From Pseudaestuariivita sp. (GTDB taxonomy: Bacteria > Pseudomonadota > Alphaproteobacteria > Rhodobacterales > Rhodobacteraceae): 5,048 nt of DNA. The position numbers and the translations under genes are program-made. Under the pieces are notes generated by a model. That model did not search any database. It saw only the letters and a program-made list of their open reading frames with translations, and was not told the origin of the DNA. The stretch spans positions 1 through 5,048 of the forward strand of contig JAHDCH010000219.1 in NCBI GenBank assembly GCA_020629995.1. Direction: 5' to 3'. Numbering within the stretch: the first letter of the stretch is position 1; each line of letters starts with the position of its first letter. Positions 1 to 5,048 of the stretch are shown here, piece by piece.

Positions 1-25
1 CTGACCCCTGTTGCGCCCTCAACAT
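1..25 (-). CDS. Possible 5' end of a divergent gene (very tentative)
   Basis: On the minus strand an ATG at 23-25 opens a frame that reads to the window edge (M-L-R-A-Q-Q-G-S). A purine-rich AAAAAGG lies about 10 bases upstream, a loose Shine-Dalgarno match. Eight codons cannot identify a product, and the frame may be chance. If real, this gene would be divergent from the regulator at 206-1036 and would share its upstream region, including the half-site cluster at 80-127. That would be a typical layout for a regulator and its target, but it is inference only. Confidence 0.15.
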
Positions 26-79
26 TAGCAAATTGCCTTTTTCACGATAGAAACCATCCCGAACAACTCGGGGCCCTTT

Positions 80-127
80 GTGTCAGTATTTTCGCAGATT
101 GACGCCAAACTGCGTCAGTGTTGACGC
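80..127. promoter_or_regulatory. Cluster of TGACGC/GCGTCA half-sites, probable operator
   Basis: Three exact copies of one hexamer alternate in orientation: TGACGC at 100-105, GCGTCA at 112-117 and TGACGC at 122-127. The last two form a perfect inverted repeat with a 4-base spacer. The first two form another with a 6-base spacer. The two forward copies sit in an 11-base direct repeat, TTGACGCYAAA, at 99-109 and 121-131, offset by 22 bases, close to two helical turns. A degenerate fourth half-site, TGTGTCA, is at 79-85. The right-hand copy overlaps the -35 element of the predicted promoter, so a bound protein there would be expected to block transcription. The most economical inference is autoregulation by the adjacent helix-turn-helix protein. 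Confidence 0.5.
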
Positions 128-149
128 TAAAGAGGATCGGAGTTATGAA
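121..149 (+). promoter_or_regulatory. Predicted sigma70-type promoter of the regulator gene
   Basis: A -35 hexamer TTGACG (121-126; five of six consensus bases) is followed, after the preferred 17-base spacer, by TATGAA (144-149; four of six). Transcription would start near 156. That leaves a leader of about 50 bases before the ATG at 206 and places a TTG at 164 too close to the 5' end for normal initiation. The -35 hexamer lies within the half-site cluster. The call is by eye and no other promoter in this stretch fits as well. Confidence 0.5.
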
Positions 150-189
150 ATTGTTGCGCAGAATTGTGCGACTGTAGCGAAAATTTCAC

Positions 190-193
190 GGAG
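190..193 (+). promoter_or_regulatory. Ribosome binding site GGAG of the regulator
   Basis: GGAG lies 6 bases before an in-frame GTG at 200 and 12 bases before the ATG at 206. The spacing favours the GTG, while codon preference favours the ATG. Either excludes the upstream TTG at 164, which has no comparable site before it. Confidence 0.45.
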
Positions 194-205
194 CACTCTG
201 TGCAC

Positions 206-1036
206 ATGGCGAATCTTGCCCGGCCTCCTAAAAATTCCTCCGCAGAGGCGCCAAATCCTTCGGAATTGCGCAACATGTTGGGGGAAAACCTGCGCATTTT
301 GTGTCAGGATGCTCCGTCTATCTCGGCTTTGTGCCGCGAACTGGGCATCAACCGGACCCAGTTCAACCGATATCTGTCGGGCGAAAGCTTTCCGCGCCCG
401 GACGTTCTGCACCGAATCTGCCAGTTTTTTGACGTTGATGCACGGATTTTGCTCGAGCCTGTCGCCGACGCGCGTCAAACGGACTCGGATGTGCTGCATC
501 ATCCCGACCTTAAGGAATTTGTCGGATCGGGCTTTACCAAGCTCAGCGAAGAAGAGTTTCCGTCGGGCTTTTACCGCTTTTCGCGGCAAAGCTTTGTGGA
601 TGACGGCAGCTATGTGCAGGGCATGATCTATGTCTACCGCACTGCCAATTATGCTCTGCTGCGCGGGATGGAGCCAAAGGTGGCCATGGCCCAGCAGGGA
701 CTGCCTCTTGATGTGCGCGCGCGCGAATACCGCGGGTTTCTGCTGCCGCAGGAAGGCGGCATCGCTGCGCTGGTGTCGCGCCGCAACGCGATGACCTGTT
801 CGTTCAACTTTCTGGCGCGGGTTCCGTCCTTTGAAAACAATTTCTGGGAAGGCTATGCCGCCCGCACCGTCCGAGAAGGCGTGTCGGGCCTGCGTGTGTC
901 GCGTCTGGTGTATGAACATCTGGGCACACGGATCGGGCCGGTTCTGGACGCGGCCCGGGCGACCGGGTTCTGTCAGCTTGAGGATCTGCGCCCCTATCAC
1001 AAGACGTTGCTGCGCGCCGGGCAGCCCTTTCGCTAA
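206..1036 (+). CDS. XRE-family helix-turn-helix transcriptional regulator
   Basis: Predicted cytoplasmic DNA-binding protein of 276 residues. After a polar N-terminal tail (1-20), residues about 21-84 form a Cro/C1-type helix-turn-helix. The core runs SISALCRELGINRTQFNRYL, then the typical SGESFPRP and ICQFFDVD segment. Residues about 100-276 form a larger domain that I do not recognise. It is rich in aromatic residues and alternating hydrophobics (GFYRFSR, MIYVYRTANYALLRGM, REYRGFLLP, CSFNFLARV), suggesting a beta-rich ligand or dimer domain, with no sign of an enzyme. Start choice: ATG 206 is used. An in-frame GTG at 200 is better spaced (6 bases) from the GGAG at 190-193, so a start two codons earlier is quite possible. 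A TTG at 164 has no ribosome site. The gene has its own promoter and a palindromic operator overlapping the -35, which fits negative autoregulation. Its target and ligand are unknown. Its stop overlaps that of the convergent amidase gene. Confidence 0.85.
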   Translation: MANLARPPKNSSAEAPNPSELRNMLGENLRILCQDAPSISALCRELGINRTQFNRYLSGESFPRPDVLHRICQFFDVDARILLEPVADARQTDSDVLHHPDLKEFVGSGFTKLSEEEFPSGFYRFSRQSFVDDGSYVQGMIYVYRTANYALLRGMEPKVAMAQQGLPLDVRAREYRGFLLPQEGGIAALVSRRNAMTCSFNFLARVPSFENNFWEGYAARTVREGVSGLRVSRLVYEHLGTRIGPVLDAARATGFCQLEDLRPYHKTLLRAGQPFR

Positions 1037-2418
1037 AGCACCGGCGGTCTGGCGGTTGGCCAGTCCGTGGCGCGGTGCCATGTCTCGGCCATGCCGATCA
1101 GCGCCGCATCGCTGCCCCGTGCGCCGATCAGCTGCAGGCCCATCGGCAGGCCCTTGGGCCCGAACCCCGCAGGCACAGCAACGGCAGGCACGCCGATCAG
1201 GCTGGCCGGAATCACGACTTCCATCCAGCGGTGATAGGTGTCCATCTGCACGCCCGCGATCTCGGCCGGATGGATCAGCTGCGCGTCAAAAGGCCAGCAC
1301 TGAGCCGTTGGCAACGCCAGAACGTCAACTTCGGCAAACAGCGACGCGGCCGTTGCAAACCAGTCTGACCGAATGACGCTGGCTCTGTGCACATCCATCG
1401 CGCTCAGGCCCAGCCCGGTTTCGATTTCCCACCGGGCGGCGGGCTTGAGCGCGGCGCGCGTGGCCTCATGTTCAAAAAGCGGTCCAAGCCCGCCAGCGAT
1501 GGCCCAGCTGCGCAATGTGACCCAGGCGGACCACAGCGCCTGGGCCGAGAATGGCGGTGGCAGCTCGACCACCTCGAACCCCAGGCCGCGCATCTGGTCC
1601 AAAGCCGCCTGGCAGGTCTCCAGAACGCCGGGTTCCATTGGGTAGGCGCCTCCCCAATCGCCCAGCCATCCGATCCGCCCCGTGCGCGGTGCGGCGTCCT
1701 GCGCAGCAAAAGTTCCAGCGCCATGCGGCTGTTCGGGATCCGGCCCCGCCATCACCTCGAGCAGTGCCGCCAGCCCCGCCGGGCTGCGCGCCATCGGCCC
1801 GTTGGTTGCCAATTGGTGCAGGAAACTGTCACCCTTGCGCGCGCTGGGGACCAGACCAAAGCTGGGCCGCATCCCGTAGACATTGCACCACCCCGCCGGG
1901 TTGCGCAGCGATCCCATCATGTCGGACCCGTCCGCGATCTCGAACATGCCGCAGGCCAGCGCCGCTGCCGCGCCGCCCGAAGATCCACCCGCCGAAAGCG
2001 CCACGTCATACGGGTTACCCGTCAGCCCGTGCACCGGATTGAACGTGTGGCTGCCCAGGCCAAATTCCGGCGTGTTGGTCTTGCCGATCACGATCGCACC
2101 GGCCGCCCGCATCCGCGCCACGAACAGGTCATCCGCCTCGGCCACCTGCCCTGCAAACAGCGGCGATCCCATGCTGGTCGGCAGCCCCTTGGCATTGGCC
2201 AGATCCTTGATGGCCACGGGCACGCCCGCCAACGGCCTCGTGTCGCGCGGGGCCTCGCGCGCCTCGGCCATCAGCGCATCACGGGACCGCAGCGACACGG
2301 CCGCGTTGACCGGGCCGTTGCAGGCCGCAATCCGGTCCAGCGTGGCCTCCATGACAGAGGCCGCGTCCGGAGCGCAGTCAAGGCGCCCGGCGATCTGGTC
2401 AAGTAGCGGTGAAGTCAT
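1033..2418 (-). CDS. Amidase signature family hydrolase
   Basis: Protein of 461 residues, close to the usual 450-500 of the family, apparently complete. Amidase-signature enzymes hydrolyse C-N bonds of carboxamides with a Ser-cisSer-Lys triad, and all three residues are visible. They are Lys71 (VAIKDL), cis-Ser146 in GGSSGG (144-149) and nucleophile Ser170 in MMGSLRNPA. The spacings of 75 and 24 residues equal those of mammalian FAAH (K142, S217, S241). The C-terminal part (about 395-440) has the family's IPASLIGVPAVAVPAGFG and GLPMGLQLIG segments. The loop before the nucleophile reads D-M-M-G-S instead of the common D-T/I-G-G-S. It is unlikely to be GatA: there are no gatB or gatC neighbours and the loop differs. 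The substrate cannot be told from sequence. No signal peptide is seen, so it is probably cytoplasmic. ATG 2418 is chosen because AAAGG lies 7 bases upstream; a TTG at 2436 precedes that site. It lies 42 bases after the unknown gene, so co-transcription is likely. Confidence 0.92.
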   Translation of the reverse strand: MTSPLLDQIAGRLDCAPDAASVMEATLDRIAACNGPVNAAVSLRSRDALMAEAREAPRDTRPLAGVPVAIKDLANAKGLPTSMGSPLFAGQVAEADDLFVARMRAAGAIVIGKTNTPEFGLGSHTFNPVHGLTGNPYDVALSAGGSSGGAAAALACGMFEIADGSDMMGSLRNPAGWCNVYGMRPSFGLVPSARKGDSFLHQLATNGPMARSPAGLAALLEVMAGPDPEQPHGAGTFAAQDAAPRTGRIGWLGDWGGAYPMEPGVLETCQAALDQMRGLGFEVVELPPPFSAQALWSAWVTLRSWAIAGGLGPLFEHEATRAALKPAARWEIETGLGLSAMDVHRASVIRSDWFATAASLFAEVDVLALPTAQCWPFDAQLIHPAEIAGVQMDTYHRWMEVVIPASLIGVPAVAVPAGFGPKGLPMGLQLIGARGSDAALIGMAETWHRATDWPTARPPVL

Positions 2419-2425
2419 GAACGCA

Positions 2426-2430
2426 CCTTT
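2426..2430 (-). promoter_or_regulatory. Ribosome binding site AAAGG of the amidase gene
   Basis: On the minus strand AAAGG ends 7 bases before the ATG at 2418. It decides the start against the in-frame TTG at 2436, which lies upstream of it. Confidence 0.55.
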
Positions 2431-2460
2431 CGGCAAAGTACGCCCATGCTGCGGCGCGGA

Positions 2461-3177
2461 TCAGCGGCTTGCAAGGCTTTCGCGCAAGGTCTGGTATCGC
2501 GTGATCGCAGATGGTGCAGGGTGCGCCTTATCCGTATGGGCAAGGACAATCTGATCCACCCTGCGCGTGGCCGACGGAAACCATGACGCCCGGGACCCAA
2601 GCGGCGTGTCATCGGCGGGCGCATCGCAGGGCAGCGGCACGATCAGCAGGACCCGGCGGGCGGCATCCCATATGGGATCGGCCTTGGGAGCCGCAGAATG
2701 CACTGCCTGCAGCATTTTGCGCGACAACACCAGTTTGAGGGCAAAGTGCCGCCCGTCACCCACCTCGTCCCGGCCAACCCAGTTGGGCCGCTGGTAAAGG
2801 CACATCCAACTGGCCGCATCCGGACGCAGCAAGGGATGTTGCTCGATCCGCACGTCCCAAAGCCCGTTGGTCGGGCGCACCGGCAGATCGGCGTACCACC
2901 GGATTTTCTCATCCCGGTAGAGATGCGCAGCCGCGATGGGACTGCGCCCGCGCGGCGCAGCTTCAACGCCCTGCAAGACGTTGATCGCGGCATAGCCCTG
3001 GCCCGCGCCCGAAAATTCCCCCGCCGCAACACTGTCAGTGATCAGGCCCGTGACATTCGGCAGATCGGTCGGAGGCCGGGGCGGCGCGTCTCCGGTGCTG
3101 TGGTGCAGCTCCCAGCCCTGCGCATGCATGCTGGCCTTGTAGGCGGTGATTTGCGCGTCATGCGCCGCGTCGGTCAT
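2461..3177 (-). CDS. Hypothetical protein, 238 residues, downstream of prfB
   Basis: I do not recognise this protein. It is complete, with an ATG start at 3177 and a TGA stop at 2461-2463. Residues 1-25 look helical (DAQITAYKASMHAQGWELHH) and 28-42 are proline-rich. Residues 80-130 hold the most conserved-looking part, with many aromatic and charged residues (HLYRDEKIRWYADLP, GLWDVRIEQHP, SWMCLYQRPNWVG). Residues 143-183 include hydrophobic strands (HFALKLVLS, RVLLIVPLP). There is no signal peptide, no membrane segment and no obvious catalytic motif, so it is probably a soluble cytoplasmic protein. A GGGG-rich stretch (AGGGGCAGG before the ATG) can serve as ribosome site with about 4 bases of spacing. 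It starts 39 bases after the prfB stop and ends 42 bases before the amidase, on the same strand, so it is probably in the same transcript. The reading frame is taken as real because it fills the space between two firm genes with plausible spacing and composition. Function unknown. Confidence 0.75.
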   Translation of the reverse strand: MTDAAHDAQITAYKASMHAQGWELHHSTGDAPPRPPTDLPNVTGLITDSVAAGEFSGAGQGYAAINVLQGVEAAPRGRSPIAAAHLYRDEKIRWYADLPVRPTNGLWDVRIEQHPLLRPDAASWMCLYQRPNWVGRDEVGDGRHFALKLVLSRKMLQAVHSAAPKADPIWDAARRVLLIVPLPCDAPADDTPLGSRASWFPSATRRVDQIVLAHTDKAHPAPSAITRYQTLRESLASR

Positions 3178-3199
3178 CCTGCCCCTGCCACCTTCTGTT

Positions 3200-3214
3200 G
3201 CAGCGGACGGCTGC
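3200..3214 (-). other. Small hairpin between prfB and the unknown gene
   Basis: A perfect 5-base inverted repeat, GCAGC and GCTGC with a 5-base loop, lies between the prfB stop and the next start. No T run follows on the minus strand, so it is not an intrinsic terminator. It could at most tune mRNA stability, and it may be chance. Confidence 0.2.
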
Positions 3215-3216
3215 GG

Positions 3217-4341
3217 TCAGTCTTCGGCCCGGGCGTCTGCCCGGCTTTTGCCAGCCACATCCTGCGCCAGCGTCGCGGCCATGAACCCGTCCAGATCCCC
3301 GTCCAGCACACCCTTTGTGTCGGCCGTTTCAAAGTTGGTCCGCAGGTCCTTGACCATCTGGTAGGGCTGCATCACGTAGCTGCGGATCTGGTTGCCCCAG
3401 CCCGCGTCGCCCTTGGCCTCGTGCAGCTCGTTCACCACGGCGCTGCGCTTGTCCAGTTCAAGCTGGTAGAGCCGCGATTTCAGCGCCTTCATGGCGATGT
3501 CGCGGTTCTGGTGCTGCGATTTTTCAGAACTGGTCACCACGATGCCCGTGGGCGCGTGGGTGATCCGCACGGCGGAATCGGTGGTGTTCACGTGCTGGCC
3601 GCCCGCGCCCGAGGACCGGTAGGTGTCGATCCGGATGTCGGCGGGGTTCACTTCGATCTCGATGTTGTCGTCGATCACCGGATAGGCGCCCACGGCAGCA
3701 AAGGACGTCTCGCGCGTGCCCTTGCCAAAGGGCGAGATGCGCACCAGCCGGTGCGTGCCGGTTTCGGACTTGAGCCAGCCATAGGCGTTGTGGCCCTTGA
3801 TCTGGTAGGTGACCGATTTGATCCCCGCTTCAGTGCCGGGTGTCTCTTCTTGCAGTTCGACGGAATAGCCGCGCCGTTCGGCCCAGCGGACATACATGCG
3901 TGCCAGCATCGACGCCCAGTCGCAGGCCTCGGTCCCGCCTGCGCCGGACTTGATCTCGAGAAAGCTGTCGTTGGCATCCGTCTCGCCATTCAGCAGCGCT
4001 TCGAGCTCTTTCTGTGCGGCCTTGTCCTGCAGCGCTTTCAGCGCCGCTTCGGCATCGGCGACGACCTCCTGGTCCTCTTCCATCTCGCCCAGCTCGATCA
4101 GCTCGATATTGTCGGCAAGGTCCTGTTTGATCCCGTCGTGGGTGGCGATCTGGTCGACCAATGTCTGCCGTTCGCGCATCACCTTTTGCGCATGCGCGGG
4201 ATCGTTCCACAGATCGGGATCCTCTGCGCGCGCGTTGAATTCTTCCAGCCGGTGATCCGCCGTGTCGCGGCCCATGCGCTGCGCGAGCAGCTCGAGCGAT
4301 TTGCCAATCTCGTCAACGATGTTCTGAATTTCCGCGCGCAT
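3217..4341 (-). CDS. prfB: Peptide chain release factor 2 (RF2)
   Basis: RF2 enters the ribosomal A site at UGA and UAA stop codons and triggers hydrolysis of peptidyl-tRNA. The protein has 374 residues, against 365 for E. coli RF2, and aligns end to end from memory. Residues 1-115 are the helical domain 1. The stop-codon reading tripeptide is SPF (203-205) and the peptidyl-hydrolysis loop is GAGGQ, with GGQ at 247-249. Other family blocks are SGAGGTEACDWASML (132-145), VNPADIRIDTYRSSGAGGQHVN and GWGNQIRSYV. SPF rather than PxT excludes RF1. The frame is continuous through the region where E. coli prfB has its autoregulatory CUU-UGA +1 frameshift (here LLAQRMGRDTADHRLEEFN), so that feedback is absent. 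ATG 4341 is preferred: AGGGGG lies 5 bases upstream and the protein then begins like other RF2s. An upstream in-frame TTG at 4395 would add 18 residues read from the hairpin-rich gap. It follows the penicillin-binding protein gene by 90 bases and probably heads the two genes beyond it. Confidence 0.97.
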   Translation of the reverse strand: MRAEIQNIVDEIGKSLELLAQRMGRDTADHRLEEFNARAEDPDLWNDPAHAQKVMRERQTLVDQIATHDGIKQDLADNIELIELGEMEEDQEVVADAEAALKALQDKAAQKELEALLNGETDANDSFLEIKSGAGGTEACDWASMLARMYVRWAERRGYSVELQEETPGTEAGIKSVTYQIKGHNAYGWLKSETGTHRLVRISPFGKGTRETSFAAVGAYPVIDDNIEIEVNPADIRIDTYRSSGAGGQHVNTTDSAVRITHAPTGIVVTSSEKSQHQNRDIAMKALKSRLYQLELDKRSAVVNELHEAKGDAGWGNQIRSYVMQPYQMVKDLRTNFETADTKGVLDGDLDGFMAATLAQDVAGKSRADARAED

Positions 4342-4346
4342 GGCTG

Positions 4347-4352
4347 CCCCCT
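4347..4352 (-). promoter_or_regulatory. Ribosome binding site AGGGGG of prfB
   Basis: AGGGGG on the minus strand lies 5 bases before the ATG at 4341. It supports this start over the upstream TTG at 4395. Confidence 0.6.
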
Positions 4353-4361
4353 GACTTGTGG

Positions 4362-4417
4362 CCCCTAGATAGGGGTCCGGGCCCACCGGACGCAAGGGGG
4401 CACAGGTCCGAGCCCCC
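4362..4417 (-). other. Three overlapping inverted repeats in the gap before prfB
   Basis: The 90-base gap between the penicillin-binding protein gene and prfB holds three perfect inverted repeats. These are CCCCTA/TAGGGG (4362-4375, 2-base centre), GTCCGG/CCGGAC (4375-4391, 5-base loop) and GGGGGC/GCCCCC (4396-4417, 10-base loop). The first two share base 4375. In addition GGTCCG occurs twice (4374-4379 and 4405-4410), so CGGAC at 4387-4391 can pair with either copy, giving two exclusive folds. No T run follows any stem on the minus strand, so a classical intrinsic terminator is not supported. They may stabilise the upstream mRNA end or modulate read-through into prfB. GC-rich sequence makes some stems likely by chance. 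Confidence 0.4.
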
Positions 4418-4431
4418 CTGCCCTGCGCCGC

Positions 4432-5048
4432 CTAGAACAGGCCGCCCGACGTCAGAGTGCCGAACGAAGCCTTCGGCCCCACCGTCGCCTTTTTGCCGGT
4501 CGCGGTGGTGACTTCCTTGGCGGCGGGCTGAGCGCCGTTCTGGAACAGGTCAAAGTTCGACCCCATCGCAAAGCCACCGTCAAAGGTGATGCCGAAGACA
4601 GGCGTTTCGCCTTCGCGGAAACATTCGGCGACCACGTTGTCACCCTTGGCGCCATCGCTGAGGCGGGCGCCGGTGAAGCGGTCGATATTGATGAATTCAC
4701 AGCCCTCGGGCACGCTGAACTTGCCGCCGCCGAATTCCTTGATCGCCTCGCGCATGAACCGCTGGAACACCGGCCCGCATTGCGCGCCGCCGCCGGCACC
4801 CTTGCCCATGGGGCGCGGGTCGTCATAGCCGATGTAGCAGCCCGCCACGATATTGGACGAAAAGCCCACGAACCACGCGTCCTTTTCATCGTTGGTGGTG
4901 CCGGTCTTGCCCGCCACGGGCACGCCGAGGTTGATCGTCTTTTTCGCGGTGCCCCGGTCGATCACGCCTTCCATCATGGCGGTCAGCTGGTACGCCGTGA
5001 CCGGGTCCATCACCCTCTCGCGCTTGGAGATGATGCGCGGGCCGCGCC
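4432..5048 (-). CDS. mrcA: Penicillin-binding protein 1A, C-terminal part (partial)
   Basis: This is the 3' end of a bifunctional class A penicillin-binding protein, an inner-membrane enzyme that polymerises glycan strands and cross-links peptides in the periplasm. About 205 residues are present and the 5' part lies beyond the window. The visible portion is the end of the transpeptidase domain. It begins PRIISKRERVMDPVTAYQL, then GVPVAGKTGTTNDEKDAWFV with the KTG active-site motif at 4900-4908, then GFSSNIVAGCYIGYD and GPVFQRFMREA. The catalytic SxxK and SxN motifs and the glycosyltransferase domain are off the edge. A tail of about 90 residues with a low-complexity Ala/Thr/Lys stretch ends in TSGGLF. 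The frame is open through 5048 with no break, so a start at 5013 (GTG) or 5010 (ATG) would be internal. Followed by prfB on the same strand, an arrangement I recall from many alphaproteobacteria. The family is certain; the symbol (mrcA or ponA) is by convention. Confidence 0.93.
   Translation of the reverse strand, partial: RGPRIISKRERVMDPVTAYQLTAMMEGVIDRGTAKKTINLGVPVAGKTGTTNDEKDAWFVGFSSNIVAGCYIGYDDPRPMGKGAGGGAQCGPVFQRFMREAIKEFGGGKFSVPEGCEFINIDRFTGARLSDGAKGDNVVAECFREGETPVFGITFDGGFAMGSNFDLFQNGAQPAAKEVTTATGKKATVGPKASFGTLTSGGLF

Noticed and set aside
145..177. A 10-codon upstream frame (ATG at 145) with AGAGGA before it, as a leader peptide
   Set aside because: It overlaps the predicted -10 element and would begin before the expected transcription start near 156, so it would not be in the mRNA from that promoter.
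164..205. N-terminal extension of the regulator from a TTG at 164
   Set aside because: There is no ribosome binding site, it lies only about 8 bases from the predicted transcript start, and the added residues look unlike a folded protein.
715..725. Run of alternating G and C in the regulator gene as a repeat or Z-DNA signal
   Set aside because: It is very short, inside a codon run for Arg and Ala, and ordinary at this base composition.
143..1081. A 312-residue minus-strand open frame
   Set aside because: It is antisense to the helix-turn-helix regulator and crosses its promoter and the start of the convergent gene. No domain is visible.
1387..2406. A 339-residue plus-strand open frame
   Set aside because: It is antisense to the amidase gene, whose active-site motifs are clear. 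The product is Arg/His/Pro-rich and meaningless.
2698..4368. A 556-residue open frame on the plus strand, antisense to prfB and the unknown gene
   Set aside because: It spans two genes plus their gap on the opposite strand, and one of them (prfB) is certain. Its protein has no recognisable domain and a composition typical of antisense frames in GC-rich DNA.
4342..4395. N-terminal extension of RF2 from a TTG at 4395
   Set aside because: It would be translated from the hairpin-rich intergenic stretch. RF2 proteins normally begin at the segment starting at 4341, which has a good AGGGGG site.
4396..4417. GGGGGC/GCCCCC stem as an intrinsic terminator of the penicillin-binding protein gene
   Set aside because: The loop is 10 bases and no T run follows on the minus strand, so the standard terminator signature is missing.

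Overview
The window looks like core chromosome of an alphaproteobacterium, most likely a roseobacter or another member of the Rhodobacterales. This is inferred from three things: the GC-rich coding sequence with long antisense open frames; a release factor 2 gene with no programmed frameshift; and a penicillin-binding protein 1A gene directly followed by prfB, an order I recall as common in alphaproteobacteria. No database search was possible.

Layout, left to right. Positions 1-205 are non-coding, or hold at most the first codons of a leftward gene. This stretch contains a cluster of TGACGC/GCGTCA half-sites and a good sigma70-type promoter for the rightward gene. Positions 206-1036 (+) encode an XRE-type helix-turn-helix regulator. 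Everything to its right is on the minus strand. In transcription order this is the 3' end of a class A penicillin-binding protein (4432-5048, cut by the window edge), prfB (3217-4341), an unrecognised 238-residue protein (2461-3177), and an amidase-signature hydrolase (1035-2418, stop at 1033). Gaps between these four genes are about 90, 39 and 42 bases, so they could form one leftward transcription unit. The amidase and the regulator meet tail to tail, and their stop codons share the four bases CTAA at 1033-1036.

How the genes relate. The penicillin-binding protein builds peptidoglycan and prfB ends translation at UGA and UAA; both are housekeeping genes that seem to share a transcript for historical rather than biochemical reasons. 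The amidase and the unknown protein are accessory members downstream of prfB with no clear pathway link. The regulator is separately transcribed and probably controls itself, because the palindromic half-sites overlap its -35 element.

I found no mobile element, CRISPR array, RNA gene or clearly new system. The points most worth a second look are the half-site cluster before the regulator, the mutually exclusive hairpins between the penicillin-binding protein gene and prfB, the unrecognised gene after prfB, and the unusual active-site loop of the amidase.
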